A stretch of 64,000 nucleotides of DNA from Grifola frondosa (Eukaryota; Basidiomycota; Agaricomycetes; Polyporales; Grifolaceae): contig LUGG01000003.1 in NCBI GenBank assembly GCA_001683735.1, positions 2,170,001 through 2,234,000 of the forward strand, read 5' to 3'. Within the stretch, counting starts at the first letter, position 1. Every line of letters begins with the position of its first letter. The notes beneath the pieces are model-generated. The model was not told the DNA's origin. It made no database searches and saw nothing but the letters and a program-made list of their open reading frames with translations. Shown here one piece after another: positions 1-11,700 of the stretch. A program made the translations under genes and the position numbers.

Positions 1-3000
1 TCCATTCTGTCAGCAGGGTCGGATGTAAACGCAAGGCTCCCGAGGCGCTCAAAGACTACCTTCCAAGCTCTCTGACCGGCCTTCCTAGCTTCTTTGCCCG
101 GCCTCCACCCAAGCCCAAGCACGTGGCTAAAGTGCCACAGTCACCGAGTCCTGTACGATCCCCTACACCTGAGCCACCTCCGTTACCCAAGCACATCCAT
201 ACCCCACCGAACTCCTTCGGAGTGTTTCGTCGCTACGTCGTTCAACCTGTCTCTGATCCAGAAGACACGCTCACTATCGAGCACTTCTCTGACTCACCCA
301 ACCACCTTCCCACCTCCATCGATACACAGCAGTTGAGCCCACTGTGCGGCTTTGGAATTTCACTTTCCAATGCCGCGCAGAAGGCCAAGGACCACTTCTT
401 TGCACCCTTCCTCAACGCAAGCACGTTCAAACTAATGCGTTGGTATTACTCCACCTCTCCCTACAAGTCAGCATCCGACCTCGACCGCCTTGTCACAGAT
501 GTTCTCTGCGCTGACGACTTCAATCCCAACGACCTTGAGAGCTTCCGCGCTGCCCGAGAGATGAAGCGCTTGGACGAATTCACGGACTCAAGCGCCGCCT
601 TTTCTGCAGCGGACGGATGGCGCGAGGAGTCTGTCAAGATCAAACTCCCTCACAGTGGCACACGCTGGGATTCCGAGGACGACGCACCAGAATTCGAGGT
701 CAAGGGCATTTTTGTATGGCCTCTAATTGAAGTTATCAAAGCAGCCTTCCAGGACCCGAGCGCATGCGGCTTCCACTGGCTTCCCTTCAAGTATCTCTGG
801 CAATCTGATCCTGTGTCCGGACCAACTCCTCCCCCGGAACGTGTCTATACTGACACCTACAATTCGGACGCCATGCTCGAGGCCGACGCTGAGATCCGAG
901 CACAACCCCGGAATCCAGAAGACTCGCCCGACATCGAATACTCGGTCGCTCCCATCCTCGTATGGTCCGACTCCACCCACCTAGCGAGTTTCAGCACCGC
1001 CTCTCTGTGGCCCATTTACGCTTTTTTCGGGAACCTTTCCAAGTATACTCGCGCAAAGCCGCGTTCATTTGCAGCGCAGCATCTCGCATACATACCCAAG
1101 GTGCGTTCTCACTTTTTCATCCGCATAAAATTCTCTGTCCATTCTAACACTCCATTTTAGCTCCCAGGGTCGTTCCAACAACATTATCAATCCATCTTTC
1201 AATCGCCTGCGACCGTAGCCGTCCTGCGCTTTGTGAACCGCGAACTCATGCATAAAATCTGGCTCCTCCTGCTTTCGCCAGATTTTATGCACGCGTACGT
1301 GCACGGCATCTTGATCAAGTGCGGCGATGGTGTCATGAGGCGGATATTTCCGCGCTTCTTCACATATTCTGCGGATTATCCAGAGAAGTAAGAGTGCTTC
1401 CATTTACACTGTTAACCGGACTAATTATTTTGTTTAGAATCTTGCTCGCATGCATCAGGTATCTTGCAAGATGCCCATGTCCGGACTGCCATACGAAGAA
1501 GGTCTACGTGCCAGGTTTGGGCACTACTGTAGATCGGCAGCACCGAGTGAAGCGTCGAGAAGACACACAGGTCGTTCAAGACAAAATTGCCCTCACGCGC
1601 AAATGGATCTTCGAGGATGGGGCACCTGTGGAAGGTGCTTGGATCAACCGTAAGCTCAAGGAAACTTTCCTAACAACTACTCGAGTGCGCGTCTTCTCCA
1701 ATTTCATGTCTCCGGGCTAATACCATTGTTTTTACAGAGCACGTTCTCGATACGGTTCGCTCAATTCGGCTTCAATCATTATGAACTCTTCGTGCTGGAC
1801 CTCATGCACGAATTTGAACTCGGAGTATTCAAGGGAATCTTGACGCACACCATTCGTTTACTGATCGCTGCGGGGAACGACAACATTCAAGAATTTGACG
1901 AGCGGTGCGCTTCAATCTATTTGCTTTGTTTAAGTCCTTACTGATTTCTGGCGTGTTGCAGATTTGCGCTTGTGCCCACATTTGGCCGTGATACTATACG
2001 CCGCTTTGGCGTGAATGTCTCGGGCTTGAAGAAACTCGCTGCCCGTGACTTCGAGGACATTCTCCAGGTGCGTATTCACATATTTATATTCTATTCTAAC
2101 TAATCTATGTTCATCAGTGCATAATTCCGATTGTTGAGGGCCTATTGCCCGGCAAGCATAATCGGATCGCGCTGGATATGTTCTTCGAGCTTACACTGTG
2201 GCATGCACACGCTAAACTGCGTCTGCATACCGAGTCTACCCTCCATCAATTCGAGCAGGCCACGAAGACGATGGGCGCAAGTGTTCGGGAGTTCAAGAAA
2301 GTCGTCTGCGCAGCGTATGTCATGAAGGAGCTCCCGAAGGAGACAGCTGCGCGGCAGAGACGATCTGCAGCGCTCAGTGCCAAGACCAAGTCCGGGAAGG
2401 GCAAGGATCCTCCCAAGTCCTCCCAGGTTGCTGCGATGACAACGTCCACCAAGCAGAAGGCTCCGTCCAACGACTGCGAAGACACTGAGGATGCGACATC
2501 CGCGGAGCCCAAGACGCCACTCAAGGACTCCGAAGATGCGAACAAGTTGACACCCGCGGGGCGCAAGGCTCCTGCATCTAGCGGATGCACAAAGGAATTG
2601 AACCTGAATACGTACAAGTGGCACCAGCTGGGCGATTATGTCCACGCCATTCGCCACTTCAGGACTACTGATAATTACACTACACAAATTGTGAGTGACT
2701 CGTGTGCATTTATTTTATTTCACTTACCTGCAACTACAGGGAGAGCTCGAACATCGACGGGTTAAACGCTTTTATGTACGTACCACAAAAACGCACAATT
2801 CCAACTTCAAATCGCAAAGCATCAACGACGGGAAGCCTACCTCCACAAGTTGCAGGATGGTAGCAATACAACTCACGTAACTCAGCGGGCTAAACGCAAA
2901 TGCGCTGAACACAAGAAGACTCGCGCGAAGAAGCGTTGTCGGCCACGTCTCCATTTCAAGGACACGGAGATGCTGCCAAAAGCATCCCCCCGGTTACATC

Positions 3001-4086
3001 ACCACATCGCCGACGACCAGAGTAAATATGTGCATATTTCTGGGTTTGCATCGGACCATCAGGAGGATCCTGCGTGCAAGGTATGTTAAAGTGCTATCAG
3101 TATTTAATTTCATTTAACCTGTAGCTAGGATTTCATACGGAAACTGGAGCAGCACATTCTGGCACGAATGACAGGGCGACTTTACGAAGATCCTCCCCCC
3201 CATTTTACAGACCAAGAACGGGACACTCTGGTGTTGGACCGAGGACGCATGTATCTCCACAAGGTCCTGCGGATCAACTACACGACGTACGACATGCGCC
3301 GCGAGCAAGACACGATCAACCCGTCCACACATGCCGACGTCATGATGCTCACGCCGCATGACAGCCATCACCCATTCCTCTACGCACGCGTGTTTAGCGT
3401 GTTCCACGTGAACGCCTATCGAATTGGACCAGGATTCCCGAAACACCCAGAGGCGGAGCGATTCGACGTGATATGGGCACGTGGTCTGGAGCTGGATGAG
3501 TCTGTCCCAGGAGGGTTTGATACACGAAGACTGCATCATGTCAAGTTCATCGACAGCAGTTCTGAAGACGCATTCTTGTTTCTCGACCCGCAACAAATTC
3601 TGAGGGCCGCTCACCTCATCCCCGCCTTTCACTTCGGAAATACCGATGAACTTCTCCCCGGACCGAGTGTAGCACGTCAAGGAGACGAGGAGGACAATGA
3701 TTGGAAGTATTTTTATGTTGGGATGTGAGTATTCTTAAATTTATTCCCTAATCTACTCTAACAAGATATTCTACTACAGGTTTTGCGACCGCGACATGTT
3801 CATGCGCTTCAATGGTGGGGGCATTGGGCACCGATCCGGCAGCAAACATTCCACTGCCGCAATGCCAAGGATTCAAGTGAACGCGCCGGAAGAAGCCTTA
3901 GACGAGGATGAGGAAGAGGTGCAGGAGCTGCAGGCGGACTTAGATTCCGAGAGCGGCCATGGGTCAGAAGGTGATTCTGATGCAGAGGGCAATTCGGATG
4001 AAGAGCAGGGCTCTGGATCCGAGGACGGTGAGAACGTTGACGGGGATGGAGACAACGACGATTTAGAAGGCTTCGGAGCGCTGTAG
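1..4086 (+). CDS. Plavaka-family DNA transposase, 5' end outside window
   Basis: Transposase of the Plavaka family (CACTA/EnSpm-like cut-and-paste elements frequent in Agaricomycetes). The frame is already open at base 3, so the N-terminus lies outside the window. I read exons 1-1100, 1161-1387, 1438-1649, 1738-1904, 1962-2067, 2118-2690, 2740-2775, 2820-3080, 3129-3724 and 3780-4086, all with GT..AG introns; the 44-nt intron 2776-2819 is the least certain. Recognisable family blocks in order are SLWPIYAFFGNLSKYTRA, HAYVHGILIKCGDG, FFTYSADYPEK, LFVLDLMHEFELG, VPTFGRDTIRRF, GELEHRRVKRFY, HKVLRINYTTYDMRR and FCDRDMFMRF, followed by an acidic Asp/Glu tail. No stop codon interrupts these exons, so this copy could be intact and possibly active. 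The family call rests on remembered homologs; whether it is active is inference. Confidence 0.88.
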
Positions 4087-4331
4087 TTCGCACAGTGTAA
4101 TTGTAGTACCGGATAAATATTTTTATTGTATACTGAACAGAAGTACATGCTATGGTATTGTACTGCATACTATGTATTTCATAATCTACGTGATGACACG
4201 CACCTGTAGGACTGGCGCGATCTGCTGGGGCTTTGTATGCATTTGGCAAGACGCCCGATGTCTGGTAGCCTCGTGGCCGCCTCTGCCAGATAGCGCACGT
4301 CTGGCCAGGTGCTGCAAAGACCACCGGAGTT
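4087..4331. other. 3' non-coding end of the Plavaka element
   Basis: Stretch between the transposase stop codon and the terminal repeat. It holds a plausible polyadenylation region (AT-rich around 4110-4180) and a few TCTGG motifs (for example near 4260 and 4300). No gene seen. Confidence 0.4.
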
Positions 4332-4348
4332 TCAAGTTTTTGCTGATG
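4332..4348. repeat. Right terminal inverted repeat of the Plavaka element (putative)
   Basis: TCAAGTTTTTGCTGATG. Its reverse complement, CATCAGCAAAAACTTGA, differs from the terminal repeats at 7139-7154 and 11757-11772 by one extra A and one C-to-T change. The SET coding sequence starts again directly after it (4349). I infer that this is the 3' terminus of the Plavaka element; the other end lies outside the window, so pairing cannot be checked here. Confidence 0.6.
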
Positions 4349-5283
4349 CCTTGGTTGACATCGATGTTGCTTGGCTAGAGGCCATTTACTCATACAACAG
4401 CTTCAGTCCTGGTTTTGCTCACCTCCTTGGCAACGAGGTTTCAGACACTGATCACTGCATGGACAGTCCCACAGGCTTGTACCTCCTCCCATCACTTTTC
4501 AACCACTCATGCGATGGGAATGCGGCGTGGACTTGCATCGGAGAAGTGATGGTGATCAGGGCGACGGAGCACATTTCAGCGGGCACAGAGATTACCCTAC
4601 CATATGCCGGAGGATATTCCTACGTGGAACGTCACTCCACGTTGAAGCATTTCATGCTCTCAGGCTGCGACTGCTGGTTGTGCAAAGAGTGCAAAGAGGA
4701 TTTAAAGGATGGGAAAGCAGCAATCCAGCGCAGGCACGAATTGTATACGAAGCTGCTCAAGGGGCCAAAATATTCTCTCGCGGAGTTGCGGACACTGGAG
4801 CAGCAGATCGCGAAAACGTACTCGTCGTCGAGGGGCCCAGTTAGACCGATAACATCCAAGGTTCAGCATGCTATCGCGAGCAAGCTGATCGCTCTTGATA
4901 GCCCGAGCACGCTCAGGGAAGGTATCAAAGAAGAGCTGAAGGCGCTGAAAGGCTTCGGATACAAGTTACATGCGTCGTCTTCGGCCTCTGACTTACCCAT
5001 CGCCATGGACAGGTTGCCATCTATGACCGACTTCTACATGGCTGCCTGCATAATGATCTGTTTGAGTCACCTCTTCCTACGTCTTGATGATGACAGAAAT
5101 GCTGCCGGCTGGTTGAAAGCTGCAGTTTGGGGTGAGTCAGGTGCATTCTTGTCAAGGTCGAGATCTCACTATCTCCTAGTGACGAATGCTGCAATTGGTG
5201 GTGGAAAGGAGCTTTTCATGCTGATTATGGGCCTACGTATTGAGCACGCTGGTCTGCAGGAGTTCGCGCTGCACGTACTATAA
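4349..5283 (+). pseudogene. SET-domain gene, copy 1 (3' part only)
   Basis: C-terminal part of a SET-domain protein, presumably a lysine methyltransferase of the TPR+SET/SMYD-like type. Visible are the SET core NHSC (near 4503), the GTEITLPYAGGYS block and a cysteine-rich post-SET (CDCWLC), then the family's C-terminal helical region. Exons are 4349-5131 and 5180-5283; the 48-nt intron happens to be open in frame. It is strongly similar to copy 2 (12070-12986), including about 100 bp of 3' flank, so the two arose by tandem duplication. The N-terminal TPR part and the first half of SET are absent: upstream sits the terminal repeat and the Plavaka gene, which appears to have inserted into the coding exon. 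Probably non-functional unless the missing half lies beyond the window and the element is precisely excised. Confidence 0.82.
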
Positions 5284-5791
5284 ACTATTTTGTAGACATC
5301 TTCATATATATCCGCGCGCATCTTAGCACTACTATAACATCGATTGCAAGTTGTAGAGCGCATCACGGGTGTACAACATATACAAAGCGTTCAACAAAGT
5401 CTTGGTGGCAACAAGCAATAGTTCCGTCTAATCCAAGTCTCTGATACTGAAACTCTACCCACCGAGCTAATGCATGCTTACAAGCGCGACAGGATTTGCA
5501 GGGCTTCTACATTGCACTGACAGCGTCTGTCAACATGTGTTTCATATACTACTTGGTCGGTGAGACATTTCGCTCCCTAAAAGTCGATGAGATCATTGAC
5601 TTCAAAGTCTAAACTAAGAAGTTCCGCATAGGCATCCACACATGCAATCACCTTTCTTAGGCTGTATGAACTTGCCTTGCTCGTGTAGCAAGCAGAGGGA
5701 GGGAAGTGGCATCCCTCATTTCAACACTTCTTTTTTTCCGCAGTAGCGAGACTCGCTTAGCTCACAAGCGATACGACTCCAGATACACGTA
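5284..5791. other. Spacer and promoter region between the SET copies
   Basis: The first ~110 bases are the 3' flank shared with copy 2 (compare 12987-13080). The rest should hold the copy 2 promoter; a T-rich tract at 5728-5738 lies 50-60 bases before the start codon. No gene seen. Confidence 0.5.
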
Positions 5792-8700
5792 ATGGTCCTC
5801 CGCATCGATATGTCCCCCGACGAACTTGACCAGTACTTCGACAGTTATCAGGCGTGGTCTGAAGAAGGCCTGAAAATCGCCCCTGGACCAGCCCCTCTGA
5901 TGAGTCGCGCGATCCTTGTGTCGGAACTGCTCGCTTTGCGTGAGGAACCTGAGACGGCGTTGGCCGGGGAGAGCAAAGTCTATCAGACATATACAGGACT
6001 CGCAAACCACTCCAGTTCGACGCCTCTGCAGAACCTAGAGCGAAGTATGTCAACCTACTTGATTAATTATGGCGTTTTAATGCCGTTTGCGTCAGTCACG
6101 TTCTCTAATATGTCCATTCGGAAAACTCATGTTGTAAGTAGTTTTAGTAACCCGTAGAAGTATTTGCCATACCTTCTGACTCCATTACTAGGGGCATTTT
6201 CTCTTATGCCGTACTATCGCACCTTGCGGTTCGTCACCGTGCTGCATAAACTGTTGTAAATCCTCAAACTAATACTCATCTGACAGCGCGCTTTGTAGCA
6301 ATATCCACTGTCGTGGAAGACACCGATGGATTAGTGCAAAATTTGTCGATGTACAATTTTCCTACGACAATCGGCTGTTCACTCGATCATCTCGACAAGT
6401 TGTTCCCAATAGGCACGGTCATTGCCATTCGAGAGCCTACTCTTAAGGAACCGTTGCAAGGATCCCATCCTCTGGTGCGAGTTGATTCCCCTACAGATAT
6501 TGTCTTCGTCGATCCCAATCATCCCATTTTACATGGGATTACCTGGAGAACTGGACTGCAGAACGTGTCTCCTGCAATGCCAGACACGGTCGAGGGTTGG
6601 AAGGATCGTGGGGATGCGTATTTCAGGGCCTCTGAATGGCTTCCTGCCGCCATTGCATATTCTCGTGGCCTTAGGTTGAACTCAGAAGCCATTGTTCTTC
6701 GCCTGAATTGTTCCGAAGCTTTCCTACGCCTTCGCTATTATTCTGGCGCCCTTTATGATGCGCGCTATGTCCTTTCGTTGGCGGATATACCGGAAGGTTT
6801 CCTCCACAAAGCATTGTTTCGAGAGGCAAAGGCTGAATACGCACGGGGGAATTTTGACGCAGCTCTTGTTAGCTTCTTGCGCTGTCGTGAGATTCGTCCG
6901 GAGGAACAGTCCGTCATCGATTGGATCAGTCGCACCCGCTCACGCCAAGTAGAGAGCACTGGCCAATACGACTGGCCGTCTTTGGTCCGCATGGCTAGGG
7001 AAGATGTCCACTTGGATGTTGCTGACTACCAAGGTAACATAAAGGTACAGTCAATGCCTCATCGCGGTGGTGGTAGAGGTATCGTAGCTACAAAGGATGT
7101 CAAACTGGGAGAATTGCTTGTACATATTTCAACGGCTGCATCAGCAAAACTCGATTCGGTCTGAGTTCGTCTGATTTCATCTGATTTCGTCTGAATTTGT
7201 CTGGAATGTCTTAATTAAGACCCAAAAGATCTCACAGCAATATAAGACACTTAAGATGGCCCAGAACAAGGTACTGTATTACTACATATCTACAGTTCAG
7301 ACAGGTCCAGAGGCATCACAGAAGGCCCAGAGCCACCAGCTAATCAGATGAGAATTTTGGCACTCATTCCGTAAGAATATTAAGACAATCCAGACTGTCC
7401 AAACCAATAAGAACATCTTGATATTCTTCTTGTCACTCTGGGTTCTCTGATTCGAGACTATTCAGAACTCACAGACTGCGAAGAAATTCCACATGACACA
7501 GACGGTGTGCCAGAGGCGGACATACATATGTTCAAAAGGGTCCTCGGGAAGTAGAGACAGAGACTGGTCGGGGTATGCGTCCTGCTGGGGTGTGCGCGCC
7601 GGCACCGGTGATCGTGGCCAAGCCTATGCCCGCCTGTAGGAGCCACTGTGTGCAATCTGATCGCGAGGCCATTGTGCCCAGTGGGAGGCACCGACGCACG
7701 CGTACATAGCCTACAGGAGTCGCATTTGTCCTCAGAACTTGCGCAGCTGCATCTCACCCGCAGCGCGGCCCTCTCCAGTGCCGGCGAGTTGCTCTTGCTC
7801 CTGCGCCGCTGTCGGCATCAAAGTCCGTGGGGCTCACGCCGCGGCTCAGCATCGCCGCGTTGATGACGGTGAAGCGCGGGTGGCAGCCCTAGGACTGCGC
7901 GGCTTCTTGCAGGTGCACGTAGGCTGCTGCGGGCGAGATAGCGGGAGAGATAGTGGCGAGATCTGGGCGGGATGCACGAAGCGCGGGGTATTGGCGGGCG
8001 TGGGCGGGTACTGCAGTGTCCGCTAAATCATACACAGGGTCTCAACGCCATGGCCTCTCTCAGACTCGTCACCACGAACGCATCAGCGACAGTCAGCAGC
8101 ACGAGGTATTGGCTGAATGTAAGGTCCTGCATATGTAAGAATACCAGAGATTGGTATGTAAGAGTCGAAAGCGCGAGTTGAGGTGCGACACGACGTCCGC
8201 GACGCCGCCCTGGATCTCGTTCTCCTCCGTCATCTGTAGTGCAACTTGGATCAGAACAACCTGATGCAACCGCGAAGGTGGTCAGCATGACATAACTGCA
8301 TAGCATATAGTGCGCACTTTGCCTTGATATTCGGGGTATTTGTCGAGGAACGCCTTGAATGCTTGAATCTTGTCGCCCTCGGCATACATGCTCACGATCA
8401 CATCCGCGAAGCGCTGGTTCACCGCGACGTACTTCTTGAACGACGCGCTCTCGTAGAATGCCTTCGTCTTCGGTGCGTCCGGCAAGCACGGCCACAGCAC
8501 CTGGTGGCGATCTGAGCAGGGCAGGCGAGCGAGGCTTCCGGTGATTCACGGACTCTGTCAACATCTTCATATCTGGCAATGAGGCACGACACATGATATA
8601 GATCGAGACAAGCGACTTGCGCTCGTTGAGTGTGGAGGCGACATTTTGCATGTGCGCTCCGCGTGGAACAGCCGGGGATTGAGTCGTTTGGCGAGTTCAG

Positions 8701-11700
8701 CGTGACATCGGACCGTGGTTGGACTCATTGGGACGAGGACCGCACTCTAACGTGAACGCGAATGCAAACGCAAACGCGAACATGGATTGGACTAGAACAT
8801 ATGCACCCCGTGTGTACGGGCGTCGCATGGATGTGTGGTGCCAGGTCTCAGGTCGGCAGACAGGTGACGATAGGGAACGAGGAGAACGACAGAGATGTCG
8901 TGCACGCGTGGGGGTTTTGATCGTGCGGTCAGACGCGTCTAGGATGGGGTATGTGCAGGACGCGCATCGATCGACGGTCTGCATGGAGGAGTTGAAAATG
9001 TGTGGATGCGGGTCGCACGGAATGCTTGCCCGAATGGCAGCTTTCAAGCTGTGTCAGTGGGGGAAACGAAGAAGCCGGCCAATGAGGTGTCCGGGTTGCG
9101 TTCGGCGAGTTCAGCATGACGTCGAACAACTCTACTCGTCGGGTTGAGGACTGCGCTCATCGAATGTGGACGGGGATGCGGGCTGGACTAGAACGAGCAC
9201 ACGGGATGTGCACGGCCGCAGGGTGAATGGCCGGTGCCGGGTCTTAGGAAGGCAGACAGGTGATGAACGGGAACGACGAGAACGACAGAGACGGTGCGGA
9301 CGGGGCTGCTCGTCTACAGCGCAGGACACGGGGGAGGTAAGATGCGTCTGCCTGGATATGCGCAAGGCGCGATATAAAATGGTGTGATGGCGGATGATAT
9401 CAGAGCTAATACTTACGAGGGGTGCAGTGCGCAGGGCGGGCACGTACGATGGGTGCGCGCGGGGTGTGAGCGCGGATGAGTCGGGCGGGCATGGGTGCAG
9501 GCACGAGCACAGGCACAGGCGTGCACTGCAGTGCAGTGGGGGCAGACATGGAGCGTGGACGAGAGATGGGTGTAAGGAGCGCAGTGCGGGGTGTGGGCAA
9601 CGGGCGCAGGCATGTACGCTCGTAGGGATATGCAGGGGTGACAGAGCAGGTAAGTGAAACCAACCGACGGAGACCAAGAGCAAGTAGAGAGACACGCCTG
9701 AGGGCCAAGGTATGACAGCGAGTCATGGAGGTGGAAGTGGACTCGAACGTGAGGCGGCAGCCACCGAACGCCAGAACTGAGAAGTTCGAAGCGCGCAAGT
9801 TCAACTTCGTTTCGTACTCTCACGCTCTCACTCACCTTAGGCTGCATCGCACACCTCGTCCTCTCATCCACTCTCCCCACTTCTCATCACTTATCACTAG
9901 GTTGTTCCAGCGGCCTTAGCGGTACCCATTGCTCAACTTGAGGATGCTCTGCACGATGCACTCGCGCTCATGGACACTGCATACTCCAACACTGCGCGGT
10001 GCAAGCTCTTCCCGCACCGTGTGGCAGTCACCAGCTGCTCTGCCGTGGAGCTCCTCGGGAACCTGCGCAACACACAGATAGTGGAGGTCGTGCCGCAGAA
10101 GGGCAGGGAGCGGGCGAAGGTGCTGTTTGCGTTCAGCGGGCAGGGCGGGTAGTACATCGGGATGGGCGTGGAGCTGCATGAGCGCGTGCCGTTTGTGAGT
10201 GTGTTTTCCTCTTTTTGACTAGCCTTGGCATGGTCACCGTCGGGGTGCTGAAACCGGATGATGCACTATGGCTGGTTGCTGTGCGCGGCCCCGAATTCAC
10301 GACTAGGTCACAGCATGCATCGAGATCGGTCCGCACCCCACGACATTCCCGATGCTGCGCTGCCTCCAGGGATGCGCGGGCACACCCCTGCTCCTCCCCT
10401 CGCTACGTATGGATACCTCCGACTTCGCCGTGCTTTGTGCTGCCCTAGCTGGACTGTACGCGCTCCCCGTTGCCAATGATATCGCGTGGCACAAGGTCTT
10501 CAATGCCCTCGCGTCTATCTCGTGGACCTCCCGCTGTATCCTTTCGCCGGCATGCGCTATTGGGTGACCTTCGAGGAGAACGCCCGCTGCTGCCGCGCTC
10601 GCTTCGACACTCCCCAAGCCCCGCTTTTCCCTGCTTGACTCCTGTGTTGGCTTGCCTTCTGCGGAGGGCGTCGACGGTGTGTTCGAGACGCCTTTCAGCC
10701 TCCTTGCGGACCTAGTCGAAGGCCATAAGGTATCTGGCTTCGTGTTGTGCCCAGCCTCGGTTTACCACGAACTCGCAGCGGCTGGCGCACCGCTCATGCT
10801 TGAGCACCTCGCGCACATGCCAGCGGATGTTGTGCTCGACCTTGCCGGGATCACCTACTCGAACTCCCTCATCTACTCTCCAGATGTCGCAAGCACGGTA
10901 CGCACGGACATCACACTCAACGCATCTGGCGAGAAGTATGCTTACACATTTACCATCAGCTCGTACACTACAGGCGGCAAACGCCAACCGTACTGCACAG
11001 GCGTCTTCGACGTCAGAGGCAGCTCGGAGCGTGCGTCGAAGCTTACGCTTGCGAGCACGATGGTCCAGCGGCGCCGGCAGGCCGTGCTCAACTCCTGCGC
11101 TGCGGAAATATTCTACACGTGCACAGCGTACGACCTCGTCTTCTCGCGTATCGTCGCCTACTCACCGATCTTCCACAGCATGAAGTCTATTGCTATCTAG
11201 GCAAATGGCATCGATGCGTACGCAGTTGTGCAGCTGCCTGCGGCCGCTTCTAAGGGTGCGTACGTCATTCACCCGATCTTCATGGACACGCTGCTCTATG
11301 TTGCAGGCTCCGTTATCAGCTGCAATGCCGGTGCGAACGAGGCATTCATCTGCGCGGGACTACGACGTACTTAGGCAGCCGCTTGTATCACGCCGTCGGA
11401 TGCAAACATACCGTGGCTAACAGGCGGCGCACGTACGTGTTGGAGCACTTTGTGCTGTCGGTGCTGATTGCGGAGGTGCTGTCAGACATTATGTACAAGT
11501 AGCTAAATTATAATCTAGGCAATCTGTAAGCTCTGAGCAGTCTGTAAATAGATCTTGAGGCTCTATTCCATCTGAAATCTGAGCTGTGTCTGGATATTCT
11601 TATTGTTCTGAAGCTCTGAAGCTTCTGCTGAAGACCATCAAGAGGCTTCAGAGCTTTCAGACAACAAGGGCTTATGAAACCTCTGTTACGTCTGGAATGG

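Noticed and set aside
4349..4500. Internal deletion in SET copy 1 joining two distant parts of the gene
   Set aside because: The 17 bases before 4349 that seemed to match the intron of copy 2 are better explained as the transposon's terminal repeat, present in both.
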